From: Paragemmobacter ruber
GTDB lineage: Bacteria > Pseudomonadota > Alphaproteobacteria > Rhodobacterales > Rhodobacteraceae
Direction of reading: 5' to 3'
Length of the DNA: 64,000 nucleotides
Assembly: GCF_009908315.1 (NCBI RefSeq)
Contig: NZ_JAAATW010000001.1
Coordinates: 1,426,001 to 1,490,000, forward strand
Both the position numbers and the translations under genes were made by a program. The stretch's first letter is position 1. Each line of letters begins with the position of its first letter. Of this stretch, positions 1 to 9,004 are shown piece by piece. The notes under the pieces are model-generated. The model saw only the letters and a program-made list of their open reading frames with translations, was not told the origin of the DNA and searched no databases.

Positions 1-1
1 G

Positions 2-850
2 ATGGCCGATGAGAAGGGGCTGGATTTCGAGGTTCTGGTCTCGACCGGCGCGGATGCGCGGCGGCGGGGCGATCCGTTCCGCGTGCAGCAGATCCTGCAC
101 AACCTCGTATCAAACGCGATCAAGTTCACCGATCACGGCGAGGTGACGGTCGAAGTGTCCGGCCGCCCCGGCAAACCGCTGACGATCGAAGTGCGCGACA
201 CCGGCATCGGCATGTCCGCGCAAGAGATCGAGCGTCTGCATGAAGAGTTCCGGCAGGCCGACAGTTCGGTGACGCGGCGCTTTGGCGGCACGGGCCTTGG
301 GATGGCGATCACCCGCACGCTGGTGCATCGGATGGGGGGCGAGATCGCCGTGAAATCGGCCCCCGGCAAAGGCACCACCGTCCGCGTGAGCCTGCCACTT
401 CAGGTGACGGAGGAAACATCGGAAGCCCCGCGCAGCCAGCCGCAGACGGCCGATGAGGGGCGGCTCGATGGCCTGCGGATCCTTGCCGCGGATGACAACG
501 GCACCAACAGATCCGTTCTGGAACTGATGCTGACGCGCTGCGGCGCAGAAGTGACAACCGTGGATGACGGCCTGAAGGCCGTGAACGCCTGGGCGCCGGG
601 CCGGTTCGATGCGATCCTGCTGGACATCGCCATGCCCGTGATGGACGGGAAGGCCGCGCTGCAGGCCATCCGCGAGATGGAGGAAAGGACCGGCACGCGC
701 CGGGTGCCGATCATCGCGGTGACCGCGAACGCCATGTCACATCAGATCGTCGAATATCTGATGTGGGGGTTTGACAGCTGCGTGTCGAAGCCGCTGACGA
801 TGAGCGATGTCACAAAGGCCATCCGCACCATGGTGCAAGGCGCGGGCTGA
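2..850 (+). CDS. Hybrid histidine kinase, C-terminal part (HATPase + receiver), 5' end outside window
   Basis: The frame is open to the left edge, so this is the C-terminal 282 residues of a larger sensor kinase; the histidine-bearing dimerisation domain and sensor lie outside. Visible are an N-box (around N34/N38), a G1 box (DTGIG, 66-70) and a G2 box (GGTGLGMAI, 95-103) of the ATP-binding domain. After a linker rich in Pro, Ser and Gln comes a receiver domain (about 158-280) with acidic residues in LAADDN, phospho-acceptor D208 in LLDIAMP and the conserved lysine K263 in SKP. A kinase with its own receiver normally hands phosphate to an Hpt protein, and one lies directly downstream on the opposite strand. 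The signal sensed cannot be read from this fragment. The ATG at base 2 is unlikely to be the true start. Confidence 0.9.
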   Translation: MADEKGLDFEVLVSTGADARRRGDPFRVQQILHNLVSNAIKFTDHGEVTVEVSGRPGKPLTIEVRDTGIGMSAQEIERLHEEFRQADSSVTRRFGGTGLGMAITRTLVHRMGGEIAVKSAPGKGTTVRVSLPLQVTEETSEAPRSQPQTADEGRLDGLRILAADDNGTNRSVLELMLTRCGAEVTTVDDGLKAVNAWAPGRFDAILLDIAMPVMDGKAALQAIREMEERTGTRRVPIIAVTANAMSHQIVEYLMWGFDSCVSKPLTMSDVTKAIRTMVQGAG

Positions 851-859
851 AGAAGCGGT

Positions 860-1192
860 CTAATCGTCCAGAAGCTCGGCCAGACCCGCGATCAGCGGGC
901 GCAGGGCGCGCAGGACATCGGATTTCCCGGCCCCTTCGATGGACAGGCGTTCCACCTCGGCCGCCTGATGCCCCAGGCCTGCATGGCCGAGCGAGGCCGC
1001 CGTTCCGGCAATCTTGTGCGCGACATTGCGGATATCTTCCATCGCCTCGCGGATGTTCTGCCCGCTGTCGAGCCGGACCCACGCACTGCTCAGCGTATCC
1101 AGCCGCTCCACCGCCATGGTGCGGAACAGCCGTTCGGCACGGGCCAGCGGATGTTCGGGCTGGTGGCCCGCCCATGTATCCATCGCCGTCAT
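860..1192 (-). CDS. Hpt (histidine phosphotransfer) domain protein
   Basis: This 110-residue, all-helical protein has the Hpt signature AHKIAGTAASLG, with the likely phospho-accepting histidine at residue 59. Hpt proteins shuttle phosphate between hybrid-kinase receivers and terminal response regulators in the cytoplasm. The start codon overlaps the stop of the upstream response regulator by four bases (ATGA, 1189-1192), so the two are co-transcribed and translationally coupled. Its 3' end is 9 bp from the end of the convergent hybrid kinase gene. Together the three genes can form a full phosphorelay: kinase receiver to this Hpt to the regulator. The partner assignment is inferred from position. 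Confidence 0.85.
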   Translation of the reverse strand: MTAMDTWAGHQPEHPLARAERLFRTMAVERLDTLSSAWVRLDSGQNIREAMEDIRNVAHKIAGTAASLGHAGLGHQAAEVERLSIEGAGKSDVLRALRPLIAGLAELLDD

Positions 1193-2142
1193 GCCACCAT
1201 TTGCCCGTTCTTCGACCGCTTCTCGGGCGGGGTATTGGCGGATTGGATCGCGCGTTCAAGGATCCGGGTGGGTTTGGTGGGCGACAGGAAGGCGCTGCGC
1301 GCCGCTTCCCCCACGCGGACCTGCGGCACGGGCAGCCGGTCGGCGGCGTAGATGGTTTCGAAATCCATCAGGCCGATGTTGATGAGGATTTCCAGATCGT
1401 CGGGCGATTGGCCAAGGTCGCGTTCCGTCATGCAGACGAAGGTGCCGCTGCCGGCATAGGCGATCATCACGTCTTCGGTCTTGAGCGCATCCACGATCTG
1501 CGCGCCCACATCGCCCAGCATCTGCACATAGGTGGCACCGGATGCCTTGTTGAAGATGATGGCCGCGTTCTTCACATGGATGGCGAAGGCGGATGTGGAA
1601 TACATCCGCTTCACGCCCAGCGTCAGAAGATAGTTCTCCATCGCCAGAAACTCGATCCCGCGCTCGAAACCCGGGATCAGGATAGGCGTCTCGAACTCGG
1701 CCTTGATTTCGGTCGCGGCGGCGCGCTGGCCCACGAGGCGGGCGAATTCCGCCAGACGGCGGCGTTCGGCCAGCAGGCGATCGACCATGCCGATCCGGGC
1801 GCGCAACTCGATGATGTCGAGCGGTTTGGTGATGTAATCGGTCGCCCCTGCGGCAAAGGCATCATCCACGGTGTTCTTGCCCGACATGGCGGTGATCATC
1901 AGGATGGGCGTCTGGCGATAGGCCGTGCGCTGGCGGATGGCGGCGGTCAGGGCGGCGCCGTTCATGTCGGGCATCTGCATGTCGGACAGGATGCAGTCAT
2001 AGAGCATCCCCGAAAAATCCAGTTCATGCAGCGCGTGTTCACCAGAGGGCATGGTCGTGACCTGACCGTAGCCGATCATCTTGAGCATGCCGGCCAGCAG
2101 TTCGAGAAACACAGGATCGTCGTCGATCGCCAGTATCCTCAT
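1189..2142 (-). CDS. Response regulator with degenerate GGDEF-like C-terminal domain
   Basis: The receiver (residues 1-120) has acidic residues in AIDDDP, phospho-acceptor D54 in LSDMQMPDMNG and K106 in ITKP. After a helical linker (about 120-150) comes a roughly 165-residue domain with no DNA-binding helix-turn-helix. The stretch IAYAGSGTFVCM (about 227-238) sits where a diguanylate cyclase would carry its GG(D/E)EF active site but lacks the catalytic acid, so I read it tentatively as a catalytically dead GGDEF relative. I chose the ATG at 2142, the first codon of the receiver, preceded by AGGACG; a longer in-frame extension to 2199 has no homologous character. It is the first gene of a two-gene operon with the Hpt protein. 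The output function is unknown. Confidence 0.8.
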   Translation of the reverse strand: MRILAIDDDPVFLELLAGMLKMIGYGQVTTMPSGEHALHELDFSGMLYDCILSDMQMPDMNGAALTAAIRQRTAYRQTPILMITAMSGKNTVDDAFAAGATDYITKPLDIIELRARIGMVDRLLAERRRLAEFARLVGQRAAATEIKAEFETPILIPGFERGIEFLAMENYLLTLGVKRMYSTSAFAIHVKNAAIIFNKASGATYVQMLGDVGAQIVDALKTEDVMIAYAGSGTFVCMTERDLGQSPDDLEILINIGLMDFETIYAADRLPVPQVRVGEAARSAFLSPTKPTRILERAIQSANTPPEKRSKNGQMVA

Positions 2143-2344
2143 GATCTTCGTCCTGTACCCTTTTCGCGCCTCCTGCCGACGTCCGGCAGCCCGCGTCAAT
2201 CTACATTAATCCCGAACTCCAAAATGCCCCTGAATAACGGCAGAAATAGGACCGCTTGGCGGTGATGATGGGCCAATCCTTTGTGCTGAAAAACCTTGTC
2301 TGCACAAGGCTTAGGCCATTGATTCCAATTCGTGCAAAGTCACG

Positions 2345-2360
2345 GTCCGGCGCGCCGGAC
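2345..2360. repeat. Perfect 16-bp palindrome, possible operator
   Basis: The sequence GTCCGGCGCGCCGGAC is its own reverse complement. It lies about 70 bp upstream of the candidate takQ -35 box and about 200 bp upstream of the divergent regulator. It could be a dimeric repressor site or a stem. In DNA this GC-rich a 16-bp palindrome can also arise by chance. Confidence 0.35.
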
Positions 2361-2426
2361 AGTGCCGCCCCGAGGTGACGTAAGGGCAGAAATCGCCATC
2401 AGCTGCGCCGTTTCCGACATGCGCCG

Positions 2427-2456
2427 TTGACGCCGGGTGCGGGACCGCCCTACCTA
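2427..2456 (+). promoter_or_regulatory. Candidate sigma-70 promoter of takQM
   Basis: TTGACG (2427-2432) is followed after 18 bp by TACCTA (2451-2456). The -35 is strong and the -10 is weak. Transcription would begin near 2463, about 40 bp before the takQ ATG. Confidence 0.35.
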
Positions 2457-2502
2457 GGGGACGAAGAGAAAGAAGCCGTCTACAACTGACAGGGGGGAAC
2501 GG

Positions 2503-3102
2503 ATGCGGGGCCTTTTAGGACTCTCGTCGATCATTGATCGCGTGAATGAGGTGATCGGGCGCACGATGGGGTGGCTGATCCTGATCGCCGTGCTGGTCAG
2601 CGCGACGAACGCCGTGATCCGCAAGCTGTTTTCCGTCTCGTCCAATGCGTGGCTTGAATTGCAGTGGTACCTGTTTGGCGCCGCGTTCCTGCTGGCTGCG
2701 GCCTATACGCTGCGCGACAACGGGCATGTGCGGATCGACGTCCTGTATGGCCGGGTGAGCGAGCGGACACGCCAATGGATTGATCTGCTGGGGCATCTGT
2801 TCTTTCTGATGCCCTTCTCGGTGCTGATGGTGGTCTACCTCGTTCCCTATACCGTGCAATCCTACACCAGCGGCGAGGTGTCCACCAATTCCGGCGGCCT
2901 GATCATCTGGCCTGCCAAGGCGCTGATGCTGGTGGGATTTGTCCTGCTGACGGTTCAGGGCATCTCGGAGATCATCAAGAAGATCGCGATCATGCAGGGG
3001 ATCATCGAAGATCCCAATCCCTTCCACAACGCCAAGGAACAGGCGGAACTGGAGGCCCAGGCCCTGCTGGAACAGGCGATGAAGGAAGAGGTGCGCAAAT
3101 GA
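2503..3102 (+). CDS. takQ: TRAP transporter small permease subunit (DctQ family)
   Basis: This 199-residue membrane protein has the four-helix arrangement of DctQ subunits: hydrophobic segments near residues 20-40, 55-72, 95-115 and 135-155. The polar C-terminal tail is rich in Glu, Ala and Lys. In TRAP transporters the small subunit pairs with the 12-helix large subunit and helps dock the periplasmic receptor. The ATG follows a purine-rich GGGGGGAACGG. Its stop overlaps the takM start in ATGA (3099-3102). The Tak name rests on the facing takP gene, whose product resembles the Rhodobacter sphaeroides 2-oxo-acid receptor TakP. Confidence 0.9.
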   Translation: MRGLLGLSSIIDRVNEVIGRTMGWLILIAVLVSATNAVIRKLFSVSSNAWLELQWYLFGAAFLLAAAYTLRDNGHVRIDVLYGRVSERTRQWIDLLGHLFFLMPFSVLMVVYLVPYTVQSYTSGEVSTNSGGLIIWPAKALMLVGFVLLTVQGISEIIKKIAIMQGIIEDPNPFHNAKEQAELEAQALLEQAMKEEVRK

Positions 3103-4925
3103 TCGAGTTCATCGCCATCAATCTGGCCCCGATCATGTTTGCCAGCCTCGTGATCTTTCTGATCCTTGGCTATCCGGTGGCCTTCGCGCTGGCCGCGAAC
3201 GGGCTTTTGTTCTTTTTCATCGGGGTGGAGCTTGCCCCCCTGTCGAACGGGTCGATCACGCTGGACTGGCCCCTGCTCAAAACCTTGCCCAACCGCATCT
3301 GGGGGGTGATGTCGAACGAAACGCTGCTGGCCATCCCCTTCTTTACCTTCATGGGGATCGTGCTGGAACGATCCGGCATGGCCGAGGATCTGCTGGATAC
3401 GATCGGGCAACTGTTCGGGCCGATCCGGGGCGGTGTGGCCTATGCGGTCATCCTTGTGGGGGCGCTGCTGGCCGCGACAACCGGGGTTGTCGCCGCCTCT
3501 GTCATCGCGATGGGGCTGATCAGCCTGCCGATCATGCTGCGCTACGGCTATGACCGCCGCGTGGCGGCGGGCACGATCGCGGCCAGCGGCACGCTGGCGC
3601 AGATCGTGCCGCCGTCGCTGGTGCTGATCGTGCTGGCCGATCAGCTGGGCCGTTCGGTGGGCGACATGTACACCGGCGCGATCGTGCCCGCGCTGATCCT
3701 GACGGCGCTGTACATGGTCTATATCTTCCTGCTGTCGATCTTCCGTCCCAATGCCGTGCCGGCCCTGCCGCCCGAGGTGCGCACGCTGGGCCGCGGGGTG
3801 AAATCGCTGATGGTGGCCCTCGCGGCCCTTATGGCCATCGGCTATGGCGCCCATGTCTGGCTTTACCCGACCCAAGGCGCGAACGCGGATATCCTTGGCG
3901 CGGTTGTGGGCGTGCTGGTGATTTATGCCTACACGCTGGCCGACAAGATGCTGGGCCTGAACACCATGTCGCGGCTGGCGCAGCAGGTGATCATGGTGCT
4001 GATCCCGCCGCTGGCGCTTATCTTCCTTGTGCTGGGGACGATCTTCATCGGTCTGGCCACGCCGACCGAGGCCGGCGCCATGGGCGCGGTGGGGGCGCTT
4101 GTGCTGGCGCTCCTCAAGCGGCGGCTGACCCTTGGGGTGGTGACGGGGGCGCTGACCGCCACCACGCGGCTGTCGGCCTTTGTCATGTTCATCCTGATCG
4201 GGGCGCGGGTGTTCTCTCTCACCTTCTATGGCGTGAACGGCCATGTCTGGGTGGAGCATCTGCTGACCTCGGTTCCGGGGGGTGAATACGGGTTCCTATT
4301 CGTGGTGAACCTCGTGCTGTTCGTGCTGGGCTTCTTCCTCGATTTCTTTGAACTGGTGTTCATCATCGTGCCGCTGATCGTGCCGGCGGCCGATGCGATG
4401 GGGATTGATCTGGTCTGGCTGGGGGTAATCCTTGCCATGAACATGCAGACATCCTTCCTGACGCCGCCTTTCGGCTTTGCGCTGTTCTACCTGCGGTCCG
4501 TGGCGCCCAAGTCGCGCTACAAGGATACGGTGACGGGCAAGCTGGAAGATCCGGTCAGGACCGATCAGATCTATGCCGGTTCGATCCCCTTCATCCTGAT
4601 CCAGCTTCTGATGGTGGTGGTGGTGATCGTGTTCCCGCAACTGGTGATGCACTACAAGGGGCCGGTCGTGGACCCATCCACCGTGACGATCGAGATGCCG
4701 ACGCTGCAGCCGCTGGGCGGCGGTCTTGGTGGGGGCTTGGGTGGTGGTCTCGGCGCGCCCGGCGGGTTGGGCGGTGGCCTGGGGCAGCCGCCCGGTCTGG
4801 CGCCCGAAGGCGGTGCCGCGCCTGCCCCCGCTCCGGGCGGGCTGGGCCAGCCGCCCGCGCTGCAACCGGGTGGCGCGCTGGGGCAGCCCCCGGCCGGATT
4901 GCAGGCCCCCGCCCCCAGCAACTGA
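3099..4925 (+). CDS. takM: TRAP transporter large permease subunit (DctM family) with Gly/Pro-rich tail
   Basis: The 608-residue protein starts with the multi-spanning DctM/SiaM fold (about residues 1-530). It includes the family's conserved GALLAATTGVVAAS segment and the GLATPTEAGAMGA segment that helps form the substrate/Na+ site. It should catalyse sodium-coupled import of the substrate delivered by TakP. Residues 533-608 are an unusual low-complexity tail: tandem LGGG units followed by GLGQPP/ALGQPP units. The base family ends near where this tail begins. The gene overlaps takQ by four bases and ends at a bidirectional terminator shared with takP. Confidence 0.92.
   Translation: MIEFIAINLAPIMFASLVIFLILGYPVAFALAANGLLFFFIGVELAPLSNGSITLDWPLLKTLPNRIWGVMSNETLLAIPFFTFMGIVLERSGMAEDLLDTIGQLFGPIRGGVAYAVILVGALLAATTGVVAASVIAMGLISLPIMLRYGYDRRVAAGTIAASGTLAQIVPPSLVLIVLADQLGRSVGDMYTGAIVPALILTALYMVYIFLLSIFRPNAVPALPPEVRTLGRGVKSLMVALAALMAIGYGAHVWLYPTQGANADILGAVVGVLVIYAYTLADKMLGLNTMSRLAQQVIMVLIPPLALIFLVLGTIFIGLATPTEAGAMGAVGALVLALLKRRLTLGVVTGALTATTRLSAFVMFILIGARVFSLTFYGVNGHVWVEHLLTSVPGGEYGFLFVVNLVLFVLGFFLDFFELVFIIVPLIVPAADAMGIDLVWLGVILAMNMQTSFLTPPFGFALFYLRSVAPKSRYKDTVTGKLEDPVRTDQIYAGSIPFILIQLLMVVVVIVFPQLVMHYKGPVVDPSTVTIEMPTLQPLGGGLGGGLGGGLGAPGGLGGGLGQPPGLAPEGGAAPAPAPGGLGQPPALQPGGALGQPPAGLQAPAPSN
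4695..4922 (+). repeat. Low-complexity Gly/Leu/Pro/Gln repeat encoding the TakM C-terminus
   Basis: About 228 bases encode residues 533-608. The first half is GGx-rich (repeated LGGG and GGLG), the second is built on GLGQPP-like units with Ala-Pro spacers. Such tracts expand and contract by slippage. A cytoplasmic or periplasmic tether role would be a guess. Confidence 0.8.
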
Positions 4926-4939
4926 CGGAAGCACAACAA

Positions 4940-4969
4940 AAAACCCCCGGTCCTGCGACCGGGGGTTTT
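4940..4969. terminator. Bidirectional rho-independent terminator between takM and takP
   Basis: A 13-bp perfect stem (4940-4952 with 4957-4969) closes a CTGC loop. The arms are A-rich on the left and T-rich on the right, so the hairpin has a U-tract on either strand. It lies 14 bp after takM and 22 bp after the takP stop. Confidence 0.9.
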
Positions 4970-4991
4970 GCTTTGGCGTGATGCCCTGCGA

Positions 4992-6137
<1,146 letters not shown>

Positions 6138-6280
6138 TTATTTCCGCAACGGGGGCGCGGCGCAAGACTTAATGTCGTGATGAGAGCAGATTTCCTTGCG
6201 GCGGCAAAAAGGTTAACCCTTGGTAAACACGGCCGTTTTATGCGGCATATGCCCATGGAACAGGCGCAGGCAACGGGCGT

Positions 6281-7765
6281 TCAGCCCCCCCTGCGCACAA
6301 TCGCCTCAAGGTCGATGACTTCGGGCTCTTTCTCCGGCGCGGGGGTAGCGGTGGAGGCGGGGTCTTCCACCACCTCAGGCCCGGGTTTGGGGGGGGTCAC
6401 CATCAGTGGCAGCAGTTCTGCCCCCGTCGAGGACGGGCCGCTGCGTTCGGGCGGCTCGCGCCAGGACAGCGTGTCGAACCCGCCGCAATTGTCGCAGATC
6501 GGATCCCAGATCGCATGCACGGCATGGCATTTGTCGCAGCACCATTGCGGGCCGCGCGGGGCGGTCAGCGCACGGGCGAGCCAGCCCCGCACCACCGCGT
6601 CATCGGCCCCTTCGCCGCGTTCGATGGCCGCCATGATCGCCATGGCACGCTGCGTGGGATGGGTCTGGATGATGTCACCCAGCGCGCGGCGCGCCTCGGG
6701 GAAATCCTCGGCGGCGATGTGCAGTTCGGCCATCAGAAGGCGGGTCTCTTCGTGCTGGGGGTGGTTGGCCACCAGCGTGCGGAACCGCTTGAGCCGCTGG
6801 GCAGGCGTTTCGTCCGGTTCGATATCGGCGAAGGCGGCGGCAAGATCGGGGTGCGGCTTGGCATCCCATGCCTTTTTCAGCACCCGCGTGGCCCCTTTCT
6901 TGTCGCCCTTGTCGGCCAGGGCCCGGGCGGCCATGGCGGCGGCGGGGATCAGATCGGGGGATTGGCGGTTCGCCTCGATCGCTGCTTCGCGCGCCTCGAT
7001 GCTGGCGCCTTCGGCCATCACGCCCTGCGCCTGTTGCAGCGCCAGCACCGCATCGCGGCGGCGATAGACATCGCGCGGCAGGGCGCCTGCCTTCAGCTTG
7101 GCCCCGAGGGTGGACCGCGCACCCTTCCAATCACGGCTTTCGGCCTGCAGTTTCAGCAAGATATCCTGCGTCTCCAGATGCCGGGGCTTCAACTCCAGCG
7201 CCTTGGCGGCCAGCTTTTGCGCCGTCTCCGTATCGCCTTCGGCCAGTTTCTGCTTCAACAGCCCCCGGATCGCGACAAAGCGGGTGGTCTCGGACGACAG
7301 GAGTTCCTTGTAGGCCTCTGTCGCGCGGCGGGTGTCGCCCGCCGCCTCGGCCGCCTGCGCGACCAGCAGCGTCGTTAGATGCGGATCGGCAAGGTATTTC
7401 TCGGCCTTGATCGCGCGGTTCAGGGCCAGCCGCCCCTCGCCCGACGCCAGCGCGAGAAATCCTTCGGACAGGGCCTGAAACCCTTTGCGTTCGCGGTTGC
7501 GGTCGAAATAGCGGCTGATCGCGGTTTCATCCCCGTTCAGGAAGCGCAGCACCGCGACGATCAGCCCGACCAGCCGCATCAGAAGCCAGACCAGCACGAT
7601 CATCACCAGAAAGGTGATCAGCGCCTGCAAGGGGCCAAGGGTGAATTCATAACCGGCGGCGGCGATGCGGATCCCGCCCCCGGTATCCAGCAGGATGCCC
7701 GCACCCAGTGTCAGCGCGGCCACGATGACAAGAAAGAGCAAAACCTTGGTGAGCGACCAGATCAT
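6281..7765 (-). CDS. hemY: HemY-like TPR membrane protein (heme biosynthesis associated)
   Basis: The 494-residue protein begins with two membrane helices (about 5-30 and 40-68), as in the HemY N-terminal family, followed by a helical repeat region rich in Ala and Leu (TPR-like, about 80-390). Near 405-430 there are two Cys-x-x-Cys pairs (CDKC and CDNC) that could bind zinc. The C-terminus is Pro/Glu-rich. HemY of this family is found with hemC/hemD but has no proven enzyme activity; it is distinct from the Bacillus oxidase of the same name. I chose the ATG at 7765, where the hydrophobic N-terminus begins, 13 bp after the mic60 stop. It is the last gene of the hemD-mic60-hemY operon. Confidence 0.85.
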   Translation of the reverse strand: MIWSLTKVLLFLVIVAALTLGAGILLDTGGGIRIAAAGYEFTLGPLQALITFLVMIVLVWLLMRLVGLIVAVLRFLNGDETAISRYFDRNRERKGFQALSEGFLALASGEGRLALNRAIKAEKYLADPHLTTLLVAQAAEAAGDTRRATEAYKELLSSETTRFVAIRGLLKQKLAEGDTETAQKLAAKALELKPRHLETQDILLKLQAESRDWKGARSTLGAKLKAGALPRDVYRRRDAVLALQQAQGVMAEGASIEAREAAIEANRQSPDLIPAAAMAARALADKGDKKGATRVLKKAWDAKPHPDLAAAFADIEPDETPAQRLKRFRTLVANHPQHEETRLLMAELHIAAEDFPEARRALGDIIQTHPTQRAMAIMAAIERGEGADDAVVRGWLARALTAPRGPQWCCDKCHAVHAIWDPICDNCGGFDTLSWREPPERSGPSSTGAELLPLMVTPPKPGPEVVEDPASTATPAPEKEPEVIDLEAIVRRGG

Positions 7766-7778
7766 CCCGCGCCCCCCA

Positions 7779-8936
7779 TCAGTTCGCGGCCAGCGTGGCG
7801 ACGGCGGCCTCGGCCTCGGCGCGCAGGCGGGCCTGCGCCAGCCAGTCCGACAGGGCGGGTTTGCCCGCCTCGGGCATCGCGTCCAGTTCGCCGATCGCAT
7901 CGGCCACGCGGCCCTGCGCCAGCGCCGCCTCGGCCCGCGACAGGATCGCATCGGGATCGTTGCCTTCGCGCGGGGTCAGCGACCGCAGGCCGGTCTGGCT
8001 GCGCAGGAAATTCGATACGCGGTCCGTCCAGCTTTCGCCCATATTGGCCCGCAGCGCATCTTCCAGCGCGGCGCGGGCCACTTCGGGGAAGCTGTCGGCC
8101 AGTTCGGCCACGGTCGGCAGGCCGACGGCGGCATTGTCGGCCAGCACCGGCGGCGCATCACCGCCAAGCTCGGCCAAGGCCGAGGCATAGGGGGCGCCAC
8201 TGTCCAGCGCCGCCGTGATCCGCCCGATGGCGGCGTTGCGCCGCGCTGTGGCGGCGGCGGCCTCGGCCTCGGCCGCCAGTGCCGCGGCGCTGGCCTGTGC
8301 CTCTTGCAGCCGCGCCTCGGCAGCCTCGGCTGCTGCGATCACATCGGCCGGAACGCTGCCCCCGGCGCTGAGCGTGGCAACCTGCGCCTTCAGCGCGTCA
8401 AGTTCCGCCACCAGTTCCGGCGCGGGGGCGCCCCCGGCCGAGGGGCGGGATTGCAGATCGGCCAGCGCCGCCTCGACCGCGGCGAGGCGCTCTTCCAGCG
8501 CGGGCGGCACGGGGGCGGTGGGCGCGGGGGCGGCCTCCAGCGCCGCCAGCCGTTCCGCGATCTGCGGATCAGGTGCGGGCCGTGCGGCAAGATCGGCACG
8601 CAGGGCGGCAATCTCTTCGGCCTGCGCGGCGACCGTGGCGGCAAGCTCTCCCTGCCCGCCCATCGGCAGGAGATCAGGCACCGCACGCGCAAGGCCGAAA
8701 CCGGCACCCGCTGCCACCACACCACCCAGCACCATGCCAAAGAAGGCCCCTGCGCCGCTGCCACCCCGCGGGGCGGGGGGCGGCGATGCCGGCGCGTCGG
8801 CCAGTTTCTCCCGGGGTGCGGGTTCGGACGGGGCGTCGGTCACTGCCGCAGCTTGCGGATCGGTCGCGTCCACCACGGCCATCAGATCGGCATCATCCTG
8901 TGGGGGGGCGGGATCCTCGGTCTTGCCTTTGGCCAT
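7779..8936 (-). CDS. Alphaproteobacterial Mic60/mitofilin homologue (COG4223)
   Basis: The 385-residue protein has a Pro/Ala-rich cytoplasmic N-terminus, one membrane helix at about 61-84, a long Ala/Glu-rich coiled coil (about 95-245) and a helical C-terminal mitofilin-like domain (about 250-385). This layout and a position between hemD and hemY are typical of the bacterial relatives of mitochondrial Mic60, which shape envelope junctions and intracytoplasmic membranes. AGGAG precedes the ATG by 7 bp. Overall sequence identity in this family is low, so the call rests on architecture and neighbourhood. Confidence 0.8.
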   Translation of the reverse strand: MAKGKTEDPAPPQDDADLMAVVDATDPQAAAVTDAPSEPAPREKLADAPASPPPAPRGGSGAGAFFGMVLGGVVAAGAGFGLARAVPDLLPMGGQGELAATVAAQAEEIAALRADLAARPAPDPQIAERLAALEAAPAPTAPVPPALEERLAAVEAALADLQSRPSAGGAPAPELVAELDALKAQVATLSAGGSVPADVIAAAEAAEARLQEAQASAAALAAEAEAAAATARRNAAIGRITAALDSGAPYASALAELGGDAPPVLADNAAVGLPTVAELADSFPEVARAALEDALRANMGESWTDRVSNFLRSQTGLRSLTPREGNDPDAILSRAEAALAQGRVADAIGELDAMPEAGKPALSDWLAQARLRAEAEAAVATLAAN

Positions 8937-9004
8937 CGTCGGCTCCTTCTGCGCGCCGGACAGGGCAGCGTCATGCCCACCCTAATGCCCGGACCGTTGC
9001 AGGT

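Larger units (their letters stand above)
2143..2502. other. 360-bp gene-free divergent region between phosphorelay and TRAP genes
   Basis: No convincing ORF is seen. The region should hold the promoters of the leftward response regulator and the rightward takQ. Visible elements are a small hairpin (2294-2299 pairing with 2304-2309), a perfect 16-bp palindrome (2345-2360) and a TTGACG-N18-TACCTA promoter-like pair (2427-2456) about 47 bp before takQ. Confidence 0.6.

Noticed and set aside
1174-2265. 363-codon plus-strand frame opposite the response regulator
   Set aside because: The opposite strand encodes a recognisable receiver domain, while this frame has no motif or ribosome site.
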